In this document: positions 25,578-35,279 of the stretch, in pieces
How positions within the stretch are numbered: the stretch's first letter is position 1
Layout: each line of letters starts with the position of its first letter
Position numbers and translations under genes: made by a program
The notes under the pieces: model-generated
Told to the model about the DNA's origin: nothing
Database searches by the model: none
Seen by the model: the letters and a program-made list of their open reading frames with translations, nothing else
Assembly (NCBI GenBank): GCA_047602755.1
Contig: JBLKOM010000006.1
Span: forward strand, 62,001-126,000
DNA length: 64,000 nucleotides
Reading direction: 5' to 3'
DNA from: JACJVV01 sp047602755
Lineage (GTDB): Archaea > Nanobdellota > Nanobdellia > Woesearchaeales > JACJVV01

Positions 25578-26117
25578 TTATTTATTGCTTTCACTAGCTT
25601 CAGTCAATAATCCAGCACTACTAATATATAAAATTAACCCAATAATACCTATAAGCCAACCAATTGCTTGCACATTTGGACTTGAAACAAAATATCCAGA
25701 AATTGCCATTGAAAAACCAATACCAATTACTGCTATATGCCAACGACCTTCTTCTTTATTTCCCATACCAAAATAGATTATTGCAAAAAAGAAAATAGAT
25801 AAAACAACCCCTGCATAAACTCCAAATGGAGTTAGCACATTTGTCACAACTTCACGAATATTATCTGTTTGACCAACTCTAAAGATTCCAAATGTAGAAA
25901 CTAATGAAATAGTTAATGCAGTAGCTTTTCCATAACGATTTGCTTTACTATCATTGCCTAAACCTGGAACTTTTCCAATAATTGCAAGAATTATAGCATA
26001 AAACAAGACAGTCATTACAACAAAAGATGCAATATACATAGAATGATCATCCTGAAAGAAATTAATAATAAATCTTCCAGTATTCTCAAATGCATTTACA
26101 TAGTTCTGTACGTCCAT
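25578..26117 (-). CDS. Polytopic membrane protein, paralogue of the next gene's anchor
   Basis: 179 residues with about six hydrophobic segments. The segment SKANRYGKATALTISLVSTF corresponds to TNKYGKIVSLCLAILSSLGIF in the next gene, and the overall order of segments matches, so the pair arose by duplication. It lacks the extracellular or cytosolic beta extension. It is the first gene of the operon, five bases before its paralogue, with a TATA-like box (ACTTATAAAAC) upstream. Function unknown. Confidence 0.7.
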   Translation of the reverse strand: MDVQNYVNAFENTGRFIINFFQDDHSMYIASFVVMTVLFYAIILAIIGKVPGLGNDSKANRYGKATALTISLVSTFGIFRVGQTDNIREVVTNVLTPFGVYAGVVLSIFFFAIIYFGMGNKEEGRWHIAVIGIGFSMAISGYFVSSPNVQAIGWLIGIIGLILYISSAGLLTEASESNK

Positions 26118-26252
26118 TAAAGTTTTATAAGTATTATAGTTTAAAACATTTTTGCAGTTACAGTAAATGGCATATTAATTTGTAAAAACTAATCTTATTT
26201 ACTATTTAGATTAAGACATAATTTACAAAAGATTAATATACAATTTATTAAA

Positions 26253-26843
26253 TCAACCAAATAATGATTTTCTTTGTCTTGCAATATTTCCCATCATATT
26301 TGGAAGCATAGATTTTACAAGTAAATTGTAAATTTTATCTCGTTTTGATCTTATATATGAATGAGCATCAGAAACATCTTTTGCATGTTTTCTATCATAA
26401 GTTTCAAGCCAACCTTCTACAGTTTTAATATTTAGCCTATTAGCAACATATTTTCTAACTCTTTCTGAATTAGCAAAATCTCGCAAAAACTGAATTAATT
26501 TAACTTCATTTAAGTCTGTAATTGATCTTTTACCCATAATAACTGCATCAAAATCAGCATCACCAGTTATTACTTCATGCTTAAGTTTACTAGCAATAAA
26601 ACCCATTCTATGAGACAATGCTTGTGTTAAATGAGGAATTGCACCTTTACAATAATTATCTGTAGGATTATCAACAACTGCTTCTAAATATTTACGATTA
26701 CCTGATGGAATTTGATTCCAAATAGAAGGCTCTGATCTTAATTCTTTTATTATTTCAACTATTTCATCATTAGAGCACTTATATAACATATCGATATGCT
26801 GCTCAACTTTTTCTAAAAGTAATTCAATTTTGTTTTTATCCAT
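26253..26843 (-). CDS. Hypothetical helical protein
   Basis: 196 residues, all-helical by pattern, no membrane segment. It contains several Arg/Lys-rich helices near the C-terminus (YDRKHAKDVSDAHSYIRSKRDKIYNLL, given as two parts: YDRKHAKDVSD, SYIRSKRDKIYNLL) and one cysteine pair spaced widely. The ribosome-binding site AGGTGATAAA fixes the ATG at 26843. It is separated from the operon downstream by 135 bases containing a likely promoter, so it may be a separate unit. No family recognised. Confidence 0.6.
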   Translation of the reverse strand: MDKNKIELLLEKVEQHIDMLYKCSNDEIVEIIKELRSEPSIWNQIPSGNRKYLEAVVDNPTDNYCKGAIPHLTQALSHRMGFIASKLKHEVITGDADFDAVIMGKRSITDLNEVKLIQFLRDFANSERVRKYVANRLNIKTVEGWLETYDRKHAKDVSDAHSYIRSKRDKIYNLLVKSMLPNMMGNIARQRKSLFG

Positions 26844-27078
26844 TTTATCACCTATTTAATAAATAATGTAATACCATTTTTTTGATAATAAAACTTAATA
26901 AATATTTATATTTTTAAAATATTATAATTTCAAGGAATAATAATCTAAAAGAATTAGGAATTACAAGTTATTTTTCCTTAGTTTATGAAATTAAAAATGT
27001 ATATTAGAGACATTAATGATTATCACTAATTTTTTAGAATGAATAAATAAAATAAAAAAATATAAAATATTTACTTAA

Positions 27079-27354
<276 letters not shown>

Positions 27355-27612
27355 TATAATATCCACCTCTTATTTTATTATAAATTAGGTTATAACACTA
27401 TTTTGAACTTTATAGTATATAAAGCTTTTTATTTTTTTAATATAATTTATTATTTTTTTATAAAAAATAAAATAAATATTTAAAACTAAAAAAATATTCT
27501 TTTTTATAAATTTTATTTTATCGACTATAAAATTTAGAATTATTTAAGAAGTAGATAAAATCAAATTAATTTTATCAAAAAAATAAAAAAAATAATTTTT
27601 TAACTAAAAAAA

Positions 27613-29532
27613 TTAATAATTTACAAGAACTTCAACATCCTTACCAAAAATATTTTTAAGATCTTCAAAAACTCGTTGCTTTAGAAAAACTTTATTTGGA
27701 ATTTCTATTTTTACAAGATGCTTTTCTAAGTCTTCAATTGTTGCTGAAATTATATTTTTTAAAGAACCATCTTCGTCTATATCTGCTTTTGAAACACCTT
27801 GATTTTGATTATCTAAATCATGAATAATGAATGCAACTTTGTCTAACATAATCACTTCACCATATTTATCTCCATGTTTCACCCTTATTTTTGCACGTTC
27901 TAGTTCTCTTCCTTTTTTACGTTGGATATATTCAATTACAAATCTAATAATATCTCTGGAATCTTTTTTGCATTTTTCAACATCGGTTTTAGATAATTTT
28001 TTTGCATCAAAATCTTTTTTAGCTTTGATTACATCTTCAAGCATTCTTTTATATTTCTCAGGAATTTTTCCGTGCGTTATTAAGTAATCTTCAAAATACT
28101 TTAGAATGTCATCATTTTTTACACCTTTAACTCCTTCAAGACTAAGTGCATCTCTTACTAATGTAACAATTGTTTCATATATATGCAGAACATCTTCTTC
28201 TTCTTTACGTTTTTCAATATCAGTAAATAATGTTTTTATTTTTTTTAAATAATCATCAGCATCCTTTAACATTTTATCAATTTCTGCACCTTTAAGTTCT
28301 TTTTTAGTTCCATGCTCTAAATCTTTTCTTATTCTTATAACATGCTCAAGTATTTCAATAGATTTTGCATCAAACATTTTTTCTTTTTTTACAAAGATTT
28401 CTTTCATTAAAGTAGCTGTTTCTCTTGGTGCAGGAGGTGCAATACCATACATCATTAATGCTGCTTGTGATGGAGTAAGTAAAGCATAATATATATCTTC
28501 CATCCCTATTTCTTTTATTTTAAACTCAACACGTTTAATCATTTGTTCACCAGATGACATAAACATATCAATTGCTTCAGCAGATGGTTTTATTTTACCC
28601 ATTTTTAGTAATTGTTTCCATGGCATAAAAATACCTCTATCAAAGAAAGGAACACCATCTCTTAATAATGTGAAAATTACAGGATTTGCTTCTTTTAATG
28701 AATCCCAGAAATCTGTTAAGATATATACTTGTATATTTATTTTATTTTGAATTCCAGTCATCTGACCAGCTTCATAACCCATTCCAATAATTATAGCTCT
28801 TAATTTATCTTTTAATTCTGCACGAGTCATTTTTTTAACATCAGTATCATCAATTACAATCCATACATCAATATCTGAAGTTTTTGTTGCTTGCCCTCGT
28901 ACAATAGAACCTGCAAGAACATAACTAACAATATATTTTTCAAACTTTTTAACAACCATACTCTTATGAATTTCTGATATTTTTATCGCTGCAAGCATAC
29001 CATTATCATATATTGGCGCACTCATTGCAATTTCTTGAAGATAATCATATTTTGCATCATAGCAAGATTGCCATAATTCACTTAAAATAATTGTTTGTGG
29101 TTTAAGATTCTTATCAATTTCTTGAGCCATTTGAGCAATAATTATGCTTAATTTATCTTTAAGCTCTTGCTTAGTCATTTTTTGACTATCATTATCATCA
29201 ATAAGAACTAAAACGTTAATATCGTCAGGATTAGACTTTTCTTTTTTAATATTTTCCATCCCTTCTGGAAGTTCAGCCATGTCTTTTTTCATTGATTCAT
29301 GTTGTTGTTTTACAGGAGGAAGTAAAGCAATACCAACGACGTACTTGTCAAATTTTTCAATTACATTTTTAGTAAAAGTATCTAATTTTTCTTTTATTTT
29401 CTTTAACTTTTCTTGAGCTTCTTTTGGTAATTTTGAAATATCTTGATTTCCTATTTGTGTTTGTGCATCATTAGGATTAGCAGTAGAAATATTTTTTACA
29501 TTTTTAGATTTTGCAGACTTTGATTTTACCAT
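27613..29532 (-). CDS. Double nucleotidyltransferase domain fused to a HEPN-like domain
   Basis: 639 residues. Residues about 195-290 carry a DNA-polymerase-beta-type nucleotidyltransferase core: GSIVRG (208-213), then SDIDVWIVID with D220 and D222 as metal ligands. Residues about 55-175 are an older copy with matching secondary structure and IDDNDSQKMTKQELKDKL against IDDTDVKKMTRAELKDKL, but without GS or the D-x-D, so it is inactive by sequence. A helical region (about 335-425) ends with RIRKDLEHG, similar to the R-x4-6-H motif of HEPN domains. The rest is helical plus a small beta domain. MNT-HEPN proteins usually act as toxin-antitoxin pairs or tRNA modifiers; the role here is inferred. 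Confidence 0.65.
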   Translation of the reverse strand: MVKSKSAKSKNVKNISTANPNDAQTQIGNQDISKLPKEAQEKLKKIKEKLDTFTKNVIEKFDKYVVGIALLPPVKQQHESMKKDMAELPEGMENIKKEKSNPDDINVLVLIDDNDSQKMTKQELKDKLSIIIAQMAQEIDKNLKPQTIILSELWQSCYDAKYDYLQEIAMSAPIYDNGMLAAIKISEIHKSMVVKKFEKYIVSYVLAGSIVRGQATKTSDIDVWIVIDDTDVKKMTRAELKDKLRAIIIGMGYEAGQMTGIQNKINIQVYILTDFWDSLKEANPVIFTLLRDGVPFFDRGIFMPWKQLLKMGKIKPSAEAIDMFMSSGEQMIKRVEFKIKEIGMEDIYYALLTPSQAALMMYGIAPPAPRETATLMKEIFVKKEKMFDAKSIEILEHVIRIRKDLEHGTKKELKGAEIDKMLKDADDYLKKIKTLFTDIEKRKEEEDVLHIYETIVTLVRDALSLEGVKGVKNDDILKYFEDYLITHGKIPEKYKRMLEDVIKAKKDFDAKKLSKTDVEKCKKDSRDIIRFVIEYIQRKKGRELERAKIRVKHGDKYGEVIMLDKVAFIIHDLDNQNQGVSKADIDEDGSLKNIISATIEDLEKHLVKIEIPNKVFLKQRVFEDLKNIFGKDVEVLVNY

Positions 29533-29917
29533 TTTTACGAAACCTCGTTTTTATTTTTATCAAATAAACATACACTATATATATTATTATTTAATTAAAA
29601 TTATTGTAAATTTTAACAATTAAACAATTAATAATCATTTTAAGTAAATCAAGACATGTTATTATATATAAATACTTCCCTTGGATTTAATACTTAGTAG
29701 GGACATTTCTGACATATTAATAATTAATATGTTAGATGCTTTTTGATGAACATAATTTGATTTCACTACACAATCAGCATAAACTTTAAAAACATAGGAT
29801 TTCTAATTGTAATTATATTACTATTTTATAATCAAAACAGTATTTTAATAAAAAGTAATAAAACAAAAAATAATATAAAATAAAAATTATATAATAAAAA
29901 ATCTAAGGTGATGTTCA
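29533..29917. other. 385-base intergenic region with a palindrome
   Basis: AT-rich DNA between divergent genes. It contains a TATA-like TTATATATAAATA near 29663 and a perfect inverted repeat ACATATTAAT-A-ATTAATATGT around 29711-29731, plus a TTGATGAAC near 29744 that resembles a C box of C/D small RNAs. These could belong to a small RNA, but I cannot support one. The ribosome-binding site AAGGTGATG of the next gene lies at its end. Confidence 0.3.
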
Positions 29918-30556
29918 ATGGCTGATAAACCAGTACTACCATTATATGAAGGAACAGATATAAATTCAAATGTTGATCAATATATTAAAATCAATACGCC
30001 AACTGCTGTTGAAGCAAGAAGAAGAAGAGTAGAAAAACATGGCAGAAAGCATCAAGAGCATATTGATGATAAAATTGTTGGAGATAAAAGATTAAAAGAC
30101 TTAAAAGCTTCTGAAAGAAAAACATATGTTGCAAGAGCTTTAGAATACCTTGCAAGAGAATGGTATGATGCTCATGGTGTTAAGCTTGATAAAGTGACGC
30201 CTGAAATGATGGATGCATTTTTACAACAGGCTGGAGTTGGAGATTATAATACAGTTTTAAAACAAATTGTTAATAATGAAGCAGACCTTGACCTTTATGG
30301 ACCAAGAAACCAGTATCTTAATGCAATAAGAGAAAGAGTAGCTGAAGCAAAAGATAAAGAAGGACTTGAATCACAAAGACTTGAAAGAACTTTTGAGAGC
30401 AGATTAGAATATTTACCTGTCCTTCAAAAGAAATTGGCTAAAGCACATGAGAGACCAAAAGAATATGATGCATCTGCAAGTGTAAGAGAAATGCTTCAAG
30501 AGCAAAGAAAATACCAAGCTAGAAAAATGGATTCAGGATATGACCAAACGTATTAA
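29918..30556 (+). CDS. Hypothetical charged helical protein
   Basis: 212 residues, soluble, rich in Arg, Lys, Asp and Glu, helical throughout (for example EARRRRVEKHGRKHQEHIDDK and VREMLQEQRKYQARKMD). No motif recognised. The start at 29918 has a GGTGATG ribosome-binding site. The next gene starts 11 bases after its stop, so the two form a small operon opposite the nucleotidyltransferase-HEPN gene. Confidence 0.6.
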   Translation: MADKPVLPLYEGTDINSNVDQYIKINTPTAVEARRRRVEKHGRKHQEHIDDKIVGDKRLKDLKASERKTYVARALEYLAREWYDAHGVKLDKVTPEMMDAFLQQAGVGDYNTVLKQIVNNEADLDLYGPRNQYLNAIRERVAEAKDKEGLESQRLERTFESRLEYLPVLQKKLAKAHERPKEYDASASVREMLQEQRKYQARKMDSGYDQTY

Positions 30557-30567
30557 GAGTTAATAGA

Positions 30568-30942
30568 ATGGAACATATCAATAAGTTTTATTCACATGCT
30601 AGACAAGAATTAGATGATTTCTTAAAATCTGTTGATTATAGTACTATTTCAAAAGCAAAAGGAATATTAGCAGAATTACAAGATATTCCTGAAGAATATC
30701 ATGCAGAAATAAAGCAAGTAGTTATTGATAGGTTAAAAGATTTTTACCAAATTACAATGGAACATCTGCAAAAATATGATATAGCTGATTTTAAAATACT
30801 TGACCATTTAGCTGTTCAAGGAAATGCTGATGTAATTAAACAGACATATGGGATTGCAAGAAGGGAAGAAGCAAAAGGAAATCCTAAACCATATATGGTT
30901 CAGCAAAATCAATATACAACTAATACTCCAGAAAAGATGTAA
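30568..30942 (+). CDS. Hypothetical helical protein
   Basis: 124 residues, helical and soluble, no cysteine or membrane segment. Two similar helices (YHAEIKQVVIDRLKDFYQIT and FYSHARQELDDFLKSV) hint at a helical bundle. It ends with a disordered Gln/Asn/Thr tail. It lies 11 bases after the 212-residue gene. Function unknown. Confidence 0.55.
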   Translation: MEHINKFYSHARQELDDFLKSVDYSTISKAKGILAELQDIPEEYHAEIKQVVIDRLKDFYQITMEHLQKYDIADFKILDHLAVQGNADVIKQTYGIARREEAKGNPKPYMVQQNQYTTNTPEKM

Positions 30943-31169
30943 AGTAATTTAAATCAATCAAATTTTATATGATAATTAAGCTTATTTATTATTTTTTTTA
31001 TTAGATTTTTTCTTTACTTTAGAGAAATCATGTTCTGATTTTATTTCAGAGCTAGATAAAGAAATATTATTGTCATACTTTACTATTTCAATAGCATTAT
31101 TATTTTTTTTAGATAATAGTTTATTTTTTTTTATTAATATATTATCTTTAAAATTTATAATTTTTTCTT

Positions 31170-34100
31170 TTATACTAAATTTAGATCTTTTTTTTTAAAA
31201 AAACTCTCATTTGATTTATTATTATCAGAATAAAAAAAAGATCTATCTTTTTTGATTGCAGTATCAGCTTCAATTGTGATTAAGCGTTCTTCAATTTCTA
31301 CTAAACGTTCTTGATAATTATGCATTCTATTTTCATAAGCACGCGTATCAAGTTTTTTAGTTTCAAGATAATCATGCTGAGTTTCACGAATTAAATCAGT
31401 TAAACGTAATTTTTCAGAGCTCAAATGCTTAACTTCATTACCTAAAAATTTTAATAAACTAGCACGAATTGTTTCATACATAATTATTTGTTGGACAACA
31501 TCATTAATACGAGATTCATATTGTAGCATTGCTTGCTGATATTCTTCGATTGTAACTCTACCTAGTTCAAAACATTCATGCTGAAGTTCTTGTATTAAAC
31601 CTAGAATTACACTATTTTCTTTATGAAGTACTTTAAGACGATTTTGAACATATAAATATCTTAAAAAAATTGCTAAAATAAATGAAAATATAATTAATCC
31701 AAACAAAGATAAAAGCAATAATCTCCAGTTATCTCTTAGGAAAGAAGTTAAATTAAAAACACCAACTGTTTCTAGAGCAAAAGATACCTCTGCATCTTTA
31801 GCACGGTTATATGCTAAAACAAAATCACCGCGATCCAATGCTGCTTGTGCAAGAAGTAAAAGTCGTTCAGTCTCAGGGGTTTGAATTCTTCGAGAATTTG
31901 CGTTAGTAACTAAATCGCGGATTTCATCTAATAATGAAGAAGACAATAAAGCTAGATCATATAAATTTAGAATATTTAGATTAATATTTATAATTTTTTG
32001 ATATTCTCTTAAATTTAGATTAGTATCAAAAGATTTTGTAAGTTCTAATATTTTAACAGTGTTAAAACCAAGTTTATCTAATATGTTTATTAATTCTTGA
32101 GATTCAAAAATTAATTCCTCTGCTTGTATACGAGATATTGGAACAATATATAATTCAACTATACGTTGTTCTTGAATTGGGCTATAACGAAAATTAGTAG
32201 TATTACCAATTATACGAGAATTATTAATTACAGCTCTAATAATAAACAATAGTTCATAATAACCATCAATAAAATATTCTGGAGCAGAAATAATTATATC
32301 ATATTCTTTTGATTCATTTATTTTAAGATTATATAGATCTTTAGGTTGTATGTCAATATATTGACTTAAAAAACCAGATAATTCAACACTAAGATTAAGC
32401 ATTTCACCAGTAAATGTATTCTCAACTATTAAATTAAATTCTTCATCACTTCCACGAACAAGTTCATATGTTGCATTTGTTTGAAATAATGCTTCACGTT
32501 GAAACTCTGTCAATAATATAGGTTCATTAATATTTAAAGAACCGCCGCCGCCACCAGGATTACTCCAAGAAATAGGTTCTTCTGAAGGAGTAGGTGCTAT
32601 ATAATCACCATCAGCACTACCACAAGCTTTTACATATATACCATCAGGAATTGAGGAGCATACAAAAGACAAATTAATTTTGTGTTCTTGGATACTAGCG
32701 CTATTTGGAAGACGTGCATTCCCTCCTGTATAATTTTTACCATAAGAATAAACTGTTATTTCTACAAGAGATTCTTGCATAAAAGGCAAATTACTCTCAT
32801 TAAATTCAAAAATAATATAATTATAATTTTTTGAATTATTTGAGATATTATTATAAAATAATTCAATAGTATGAGTTGCATATTCAATGATTGTGTCACT
32901 TCCAATAACATATTGACTTGCTATGCTATAAACCACAGCAGATTTTGCAACATTAAAATTATTTGGAAAATCCCAACCAAAGCTAACATTAAAAGCAGTA
33001 TTCTCAATTTGATTATTACCTCCAACATTCTCAAGAGATGCATTAAGAGTTAAATTTTGTCTTAATAATGGAATAATCCATAGATTATTATCTGCAGAAT
33101 AAAAAATAGATCTAGTACTTTGTGGAGAAAATATTTCTTGATGAAGTAATTCACCTGGAGTTAAAATATACAATAATGTTGAAACATTTCGAGATGAAAC
33201 ACCTTCAACAGTATCAGTTTTATTAGAAGAAATAGTTATTTTTGGAGTTTCAGTTAAAATAATATCAGTATCAACCTGAGGAAAACTTGCATTAAAACTA
33301 ATTATACCTAACTCACCAACATCTAATATTATTGATGAAGAATGCTGAAGCCCTCTATTATTTGAAATCCACTTACTTGAATCACTAAAAGCAAGAATTG
33401 AATATTCAGCACTTAGTCCACTATATGATGGTGTGAATCTAACTACGCAACCATCATATTCAGGGTCTCCAGTGTTTGTTATAGTAATATCTCCAATAGG
33501 TTTATCTTCAAAATAACCATTTATAGGGCCTAATGACATTGGTGAATTTATCCAAGATATATTCCATGAACAATCCCAAGCAGATTCAAATGACACATTT
33601 GAAGTAAAGTTATTATTACCTGCTGTGTCATTTGCCCATATGAAAAAAGTATAATTTTGTTCTTGAGATGATAAAATAAGATCATATTCATACAGATTTC
33701 CAGAGATATAATTCATAGAATAATTTATTTGACTGCTTGAATTAAAAGTAACTAAAACAACAGAATCAATATCCAATTGTGAATCAAATACATTCGCAGT
33801 TATAGTAATAGTTTCACCTGGATCAATATCATTAAGATTAGACGGAGTATAATTAATAAGCTCAACATCAGGTGATGTTGTATCAAGATTAATTTGACGA
33901 AGTTCTGTGGTATTGCAATTTCCTGCTTGATCACAAGCTTCAACGTCAAAGTAATATTGTCCATTGGGTAAATCTGTGAAATTATACCAAGTTTCCTCTG
34001 AGCCATCATCAAAATTACTAATGTTGCTTAAGTTTGTGTCATACAAATAGAAGTTGTATACATCAACATTATCTTCTACAAGTGAAAAATTAATGAAAAT

Positions 34101-35156
34101 CCAATTTCTTGAAAAATTAGAGTTATTTAAGGGAGTTCCATTAATCCCATCAACATCATCAATAAAATATACAATAGGAAAAGTTGTATCTATTGTAAAA
34201 GTTATTTCTTCAGAACTTTCTGTTCCTTCTGAATTATTTGCATAAAAAGTAAAAGTATATTCACCATCTACATTTGTAAAAGAATCAGTTAAAAATTCAG
34301 TTTCTGAAATATTTATTGCTGTTGAATTTGCTGTTCCATTATTATACCAAATAAATTCTGCATTTGAAGCAGTAAAATTAATTGGAATTGTTGAAGTGTT
34401 GTAATAAAAATCTTGAATTGGACTTAATATTTCTAATGAAGAAGAGAGTAATGATAGACCATCTCCATTGTTGTAAAGCTGTTGGATTTCTGCTTCAGAT
34501 AATGCTCGATTCCAGATAGCGAATTCATCAATATGACCTCGATAGGCCCAATGATCATCAAAGTTTCTACCACCAATTGCAAATATAGTATTAGCTGTTT
34601 GTAAATTTACTGTATTTGACGCAACTAATTGACCATTAGCATATATTCTAATTACTGATCCATCATAAGTTATAGTTGCATAGTACCAAGTGTTAGTATT
34701 TATTGAAATAATACCTTGAGGAGTGTGAAAAACTGGATGCTGATAATCAAAACCATTACCGGTATTATATATTGAAAACATAAATAGTTGAGAACCTTGA
34801 TTTTGCCCTACTGAAAAAAGTGTTGCATACCAATTAGGTATTGTCCCTGAATTAAACCAAAAAGAAATTGTTCTTGGTTGATTTCCTGAAATTCCTAAAT
34901 TTGTTGTGGACCTTAAACGCTCTGACAAACTTCCTGAACTTCCTGCAAAGTAAACTGATCCACCACCTAATTTATAATTATTTGTTACTACAGGAACACT
35001 TCCTAGATGTTCCACTAAAATATGGCCTCCATCAATAGTATTATCTAAGGAATCATCAAACGGCCAATACCCAATCAATCCATCTTTTAAATCTGCTTTT
35101 ACAATAGGAATTATAAACAGAATTAGCAAAAATAATAATAATTTTTTTACATCCAT
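31170..35156 (-). CDS. Large LamG/Ig-like surface protein with cytoplasmic coiled-coil tail
   Basis: 1328 residues from ATG 35156 (a TTG at 35159 is also in frame). The signal peptide KLLLFLLILFIIPIVKAD is followed by a LamG/concanavalin-like domain (about 25-235; GLIGYWPFDDSLDNT, RTISFWFNSG, WYYATITYDGS, HIDEFAIWNRALSEAEIQQL). Several Ig-like repeats follow (for example TFPIVYFIDD and TTSPDVELI), with many N-glycosylation sequons. One membrane helix (about 1147-1168) leads to a cytoplasmic tail containing two similar about 60-residue helical modules (LIQELQHECFELGRVT... and LIRETQHDYLETKKLD...). A sensor or adhesin anchored to the membrane is likely. The frame ends at an A9 run (see finding). 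Confidence 0.8.
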   Translation of the reverse strand: MDVKKLLLFLLILFIIPIVKADLKDGLIGYWPFDDSLDNTIDGGHILVEHLGSVPVVTNNYKLGGGSVYFAGSSGSLSERLRSTTNLGISGNQPRTISFWFNSGTIPNWYATLFSVGQNQGSQLFMFSIYNTGNGFDYQHPVFHTPQGIISINTNTWYYATITYDGSVIRIYANGQLVASNTVNLQTANTIFAIGGRNFDDHWAYRGHIDEFAIWNRALSEAEIQQLYNNGDGLSLLSSSLEILSPIQDFYYNTSTIPINFTASNAEFIWYNNGTANSTAINISETEFLTDSFTNVDGEYTFTFYANNSEGTESSEEITFTIDTTFPIVYFIDDVDGINGTPLNNSNFSRNWIFINFSLVEDNVDVYNFYLYDTNLSNISNFDDGSEETWYNFTDLPNGQYYFDVEACDQAGNCNTTELRQINLDTTSPDVELINYTPSNLNDIDPGETITITANVFDSQLDIDSVVLVTFNSSSQINYSMNYISGNLYEYDLILSSQEQNYTFFIWANDTAGNNNFTSNVSFESAWDCSWNISWINSPMSLGPINGYFEDKPIGDITITNTGDPEYDGCVVRFTPSYSGLSAEYSILAFSDSSKWISNNRGLQHSSSIILDVGELGIISFNASFPQVDTDIILTETPKITISSNKTDTVEGVSSRNVSTLLYILTPGELLHQEIFSPQSTRSIFYSADNNLWIIPLLRQNLTLNASLENVGGNNQIENTAFNVSFGWDFPNNFNVAKSAVVYSIASQYVIGSDTIIEYATHTIELFYNNISNNSKNYNYIIFEFNESNLPFMQESLVEITVYSYGKNYTGGNARLPNSASIQEHKINLSFVCSSIPDGIYVKACGSADGDYIAPTPSEEPISWSNPGGGGGSLNINEPILLTEFQREALFQTNATYELVRGSDEEFNLIVENTFTGEMLNLSVELSGFLSQYIDIQPKDLYNLKINESKEYDIIISAPEYFIDGYYELLFIIRAVINNSRIIGNTTNFRYSPIQEQRIVELYIVPISRIQAEELIFESQELINILDKLGFNTVKILELTKSFDTNLNLREYQKIININLNILNLYDLALLSSSLLDEIRDLVTNANSRRIQTPETERLLLLAQAALDRGDFVLAYNRAKDAEVSFALETVGVFNLTSFLRDNWRLLLLSLFGLIIFSFILAIFLRYLYVQNRLKVLHKENSVILGLIQELQHECFELGRVTIEEYQQAMLQYESRINDVVQQIIMYETIRASLLKFLGNEVKHLSSEKLRLTDLIRETQHDYLETKKLDTRAYENRMHNYQERLVEIEERLITIEADTAIKKDRSFFYSDNNKSNESFFKKKDLNLV

Positions 35157-35279
35157 CAAAGTGTTATAGATTTAAATACTTTATAAAAATTGTGCTTAAA
35201 TACAATATAGCTTTATTTACTACTTTACAGTAAATAAAAATAGAAAAATTTATAAATATGTTATGTTAATATTGCTGTT

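Noticed and set aside
29740..29760. C-box-like TTGATGAAC suggesting a C/D small RNA
   Set aside because: No D box at the right spacing and no clear terminal stem.
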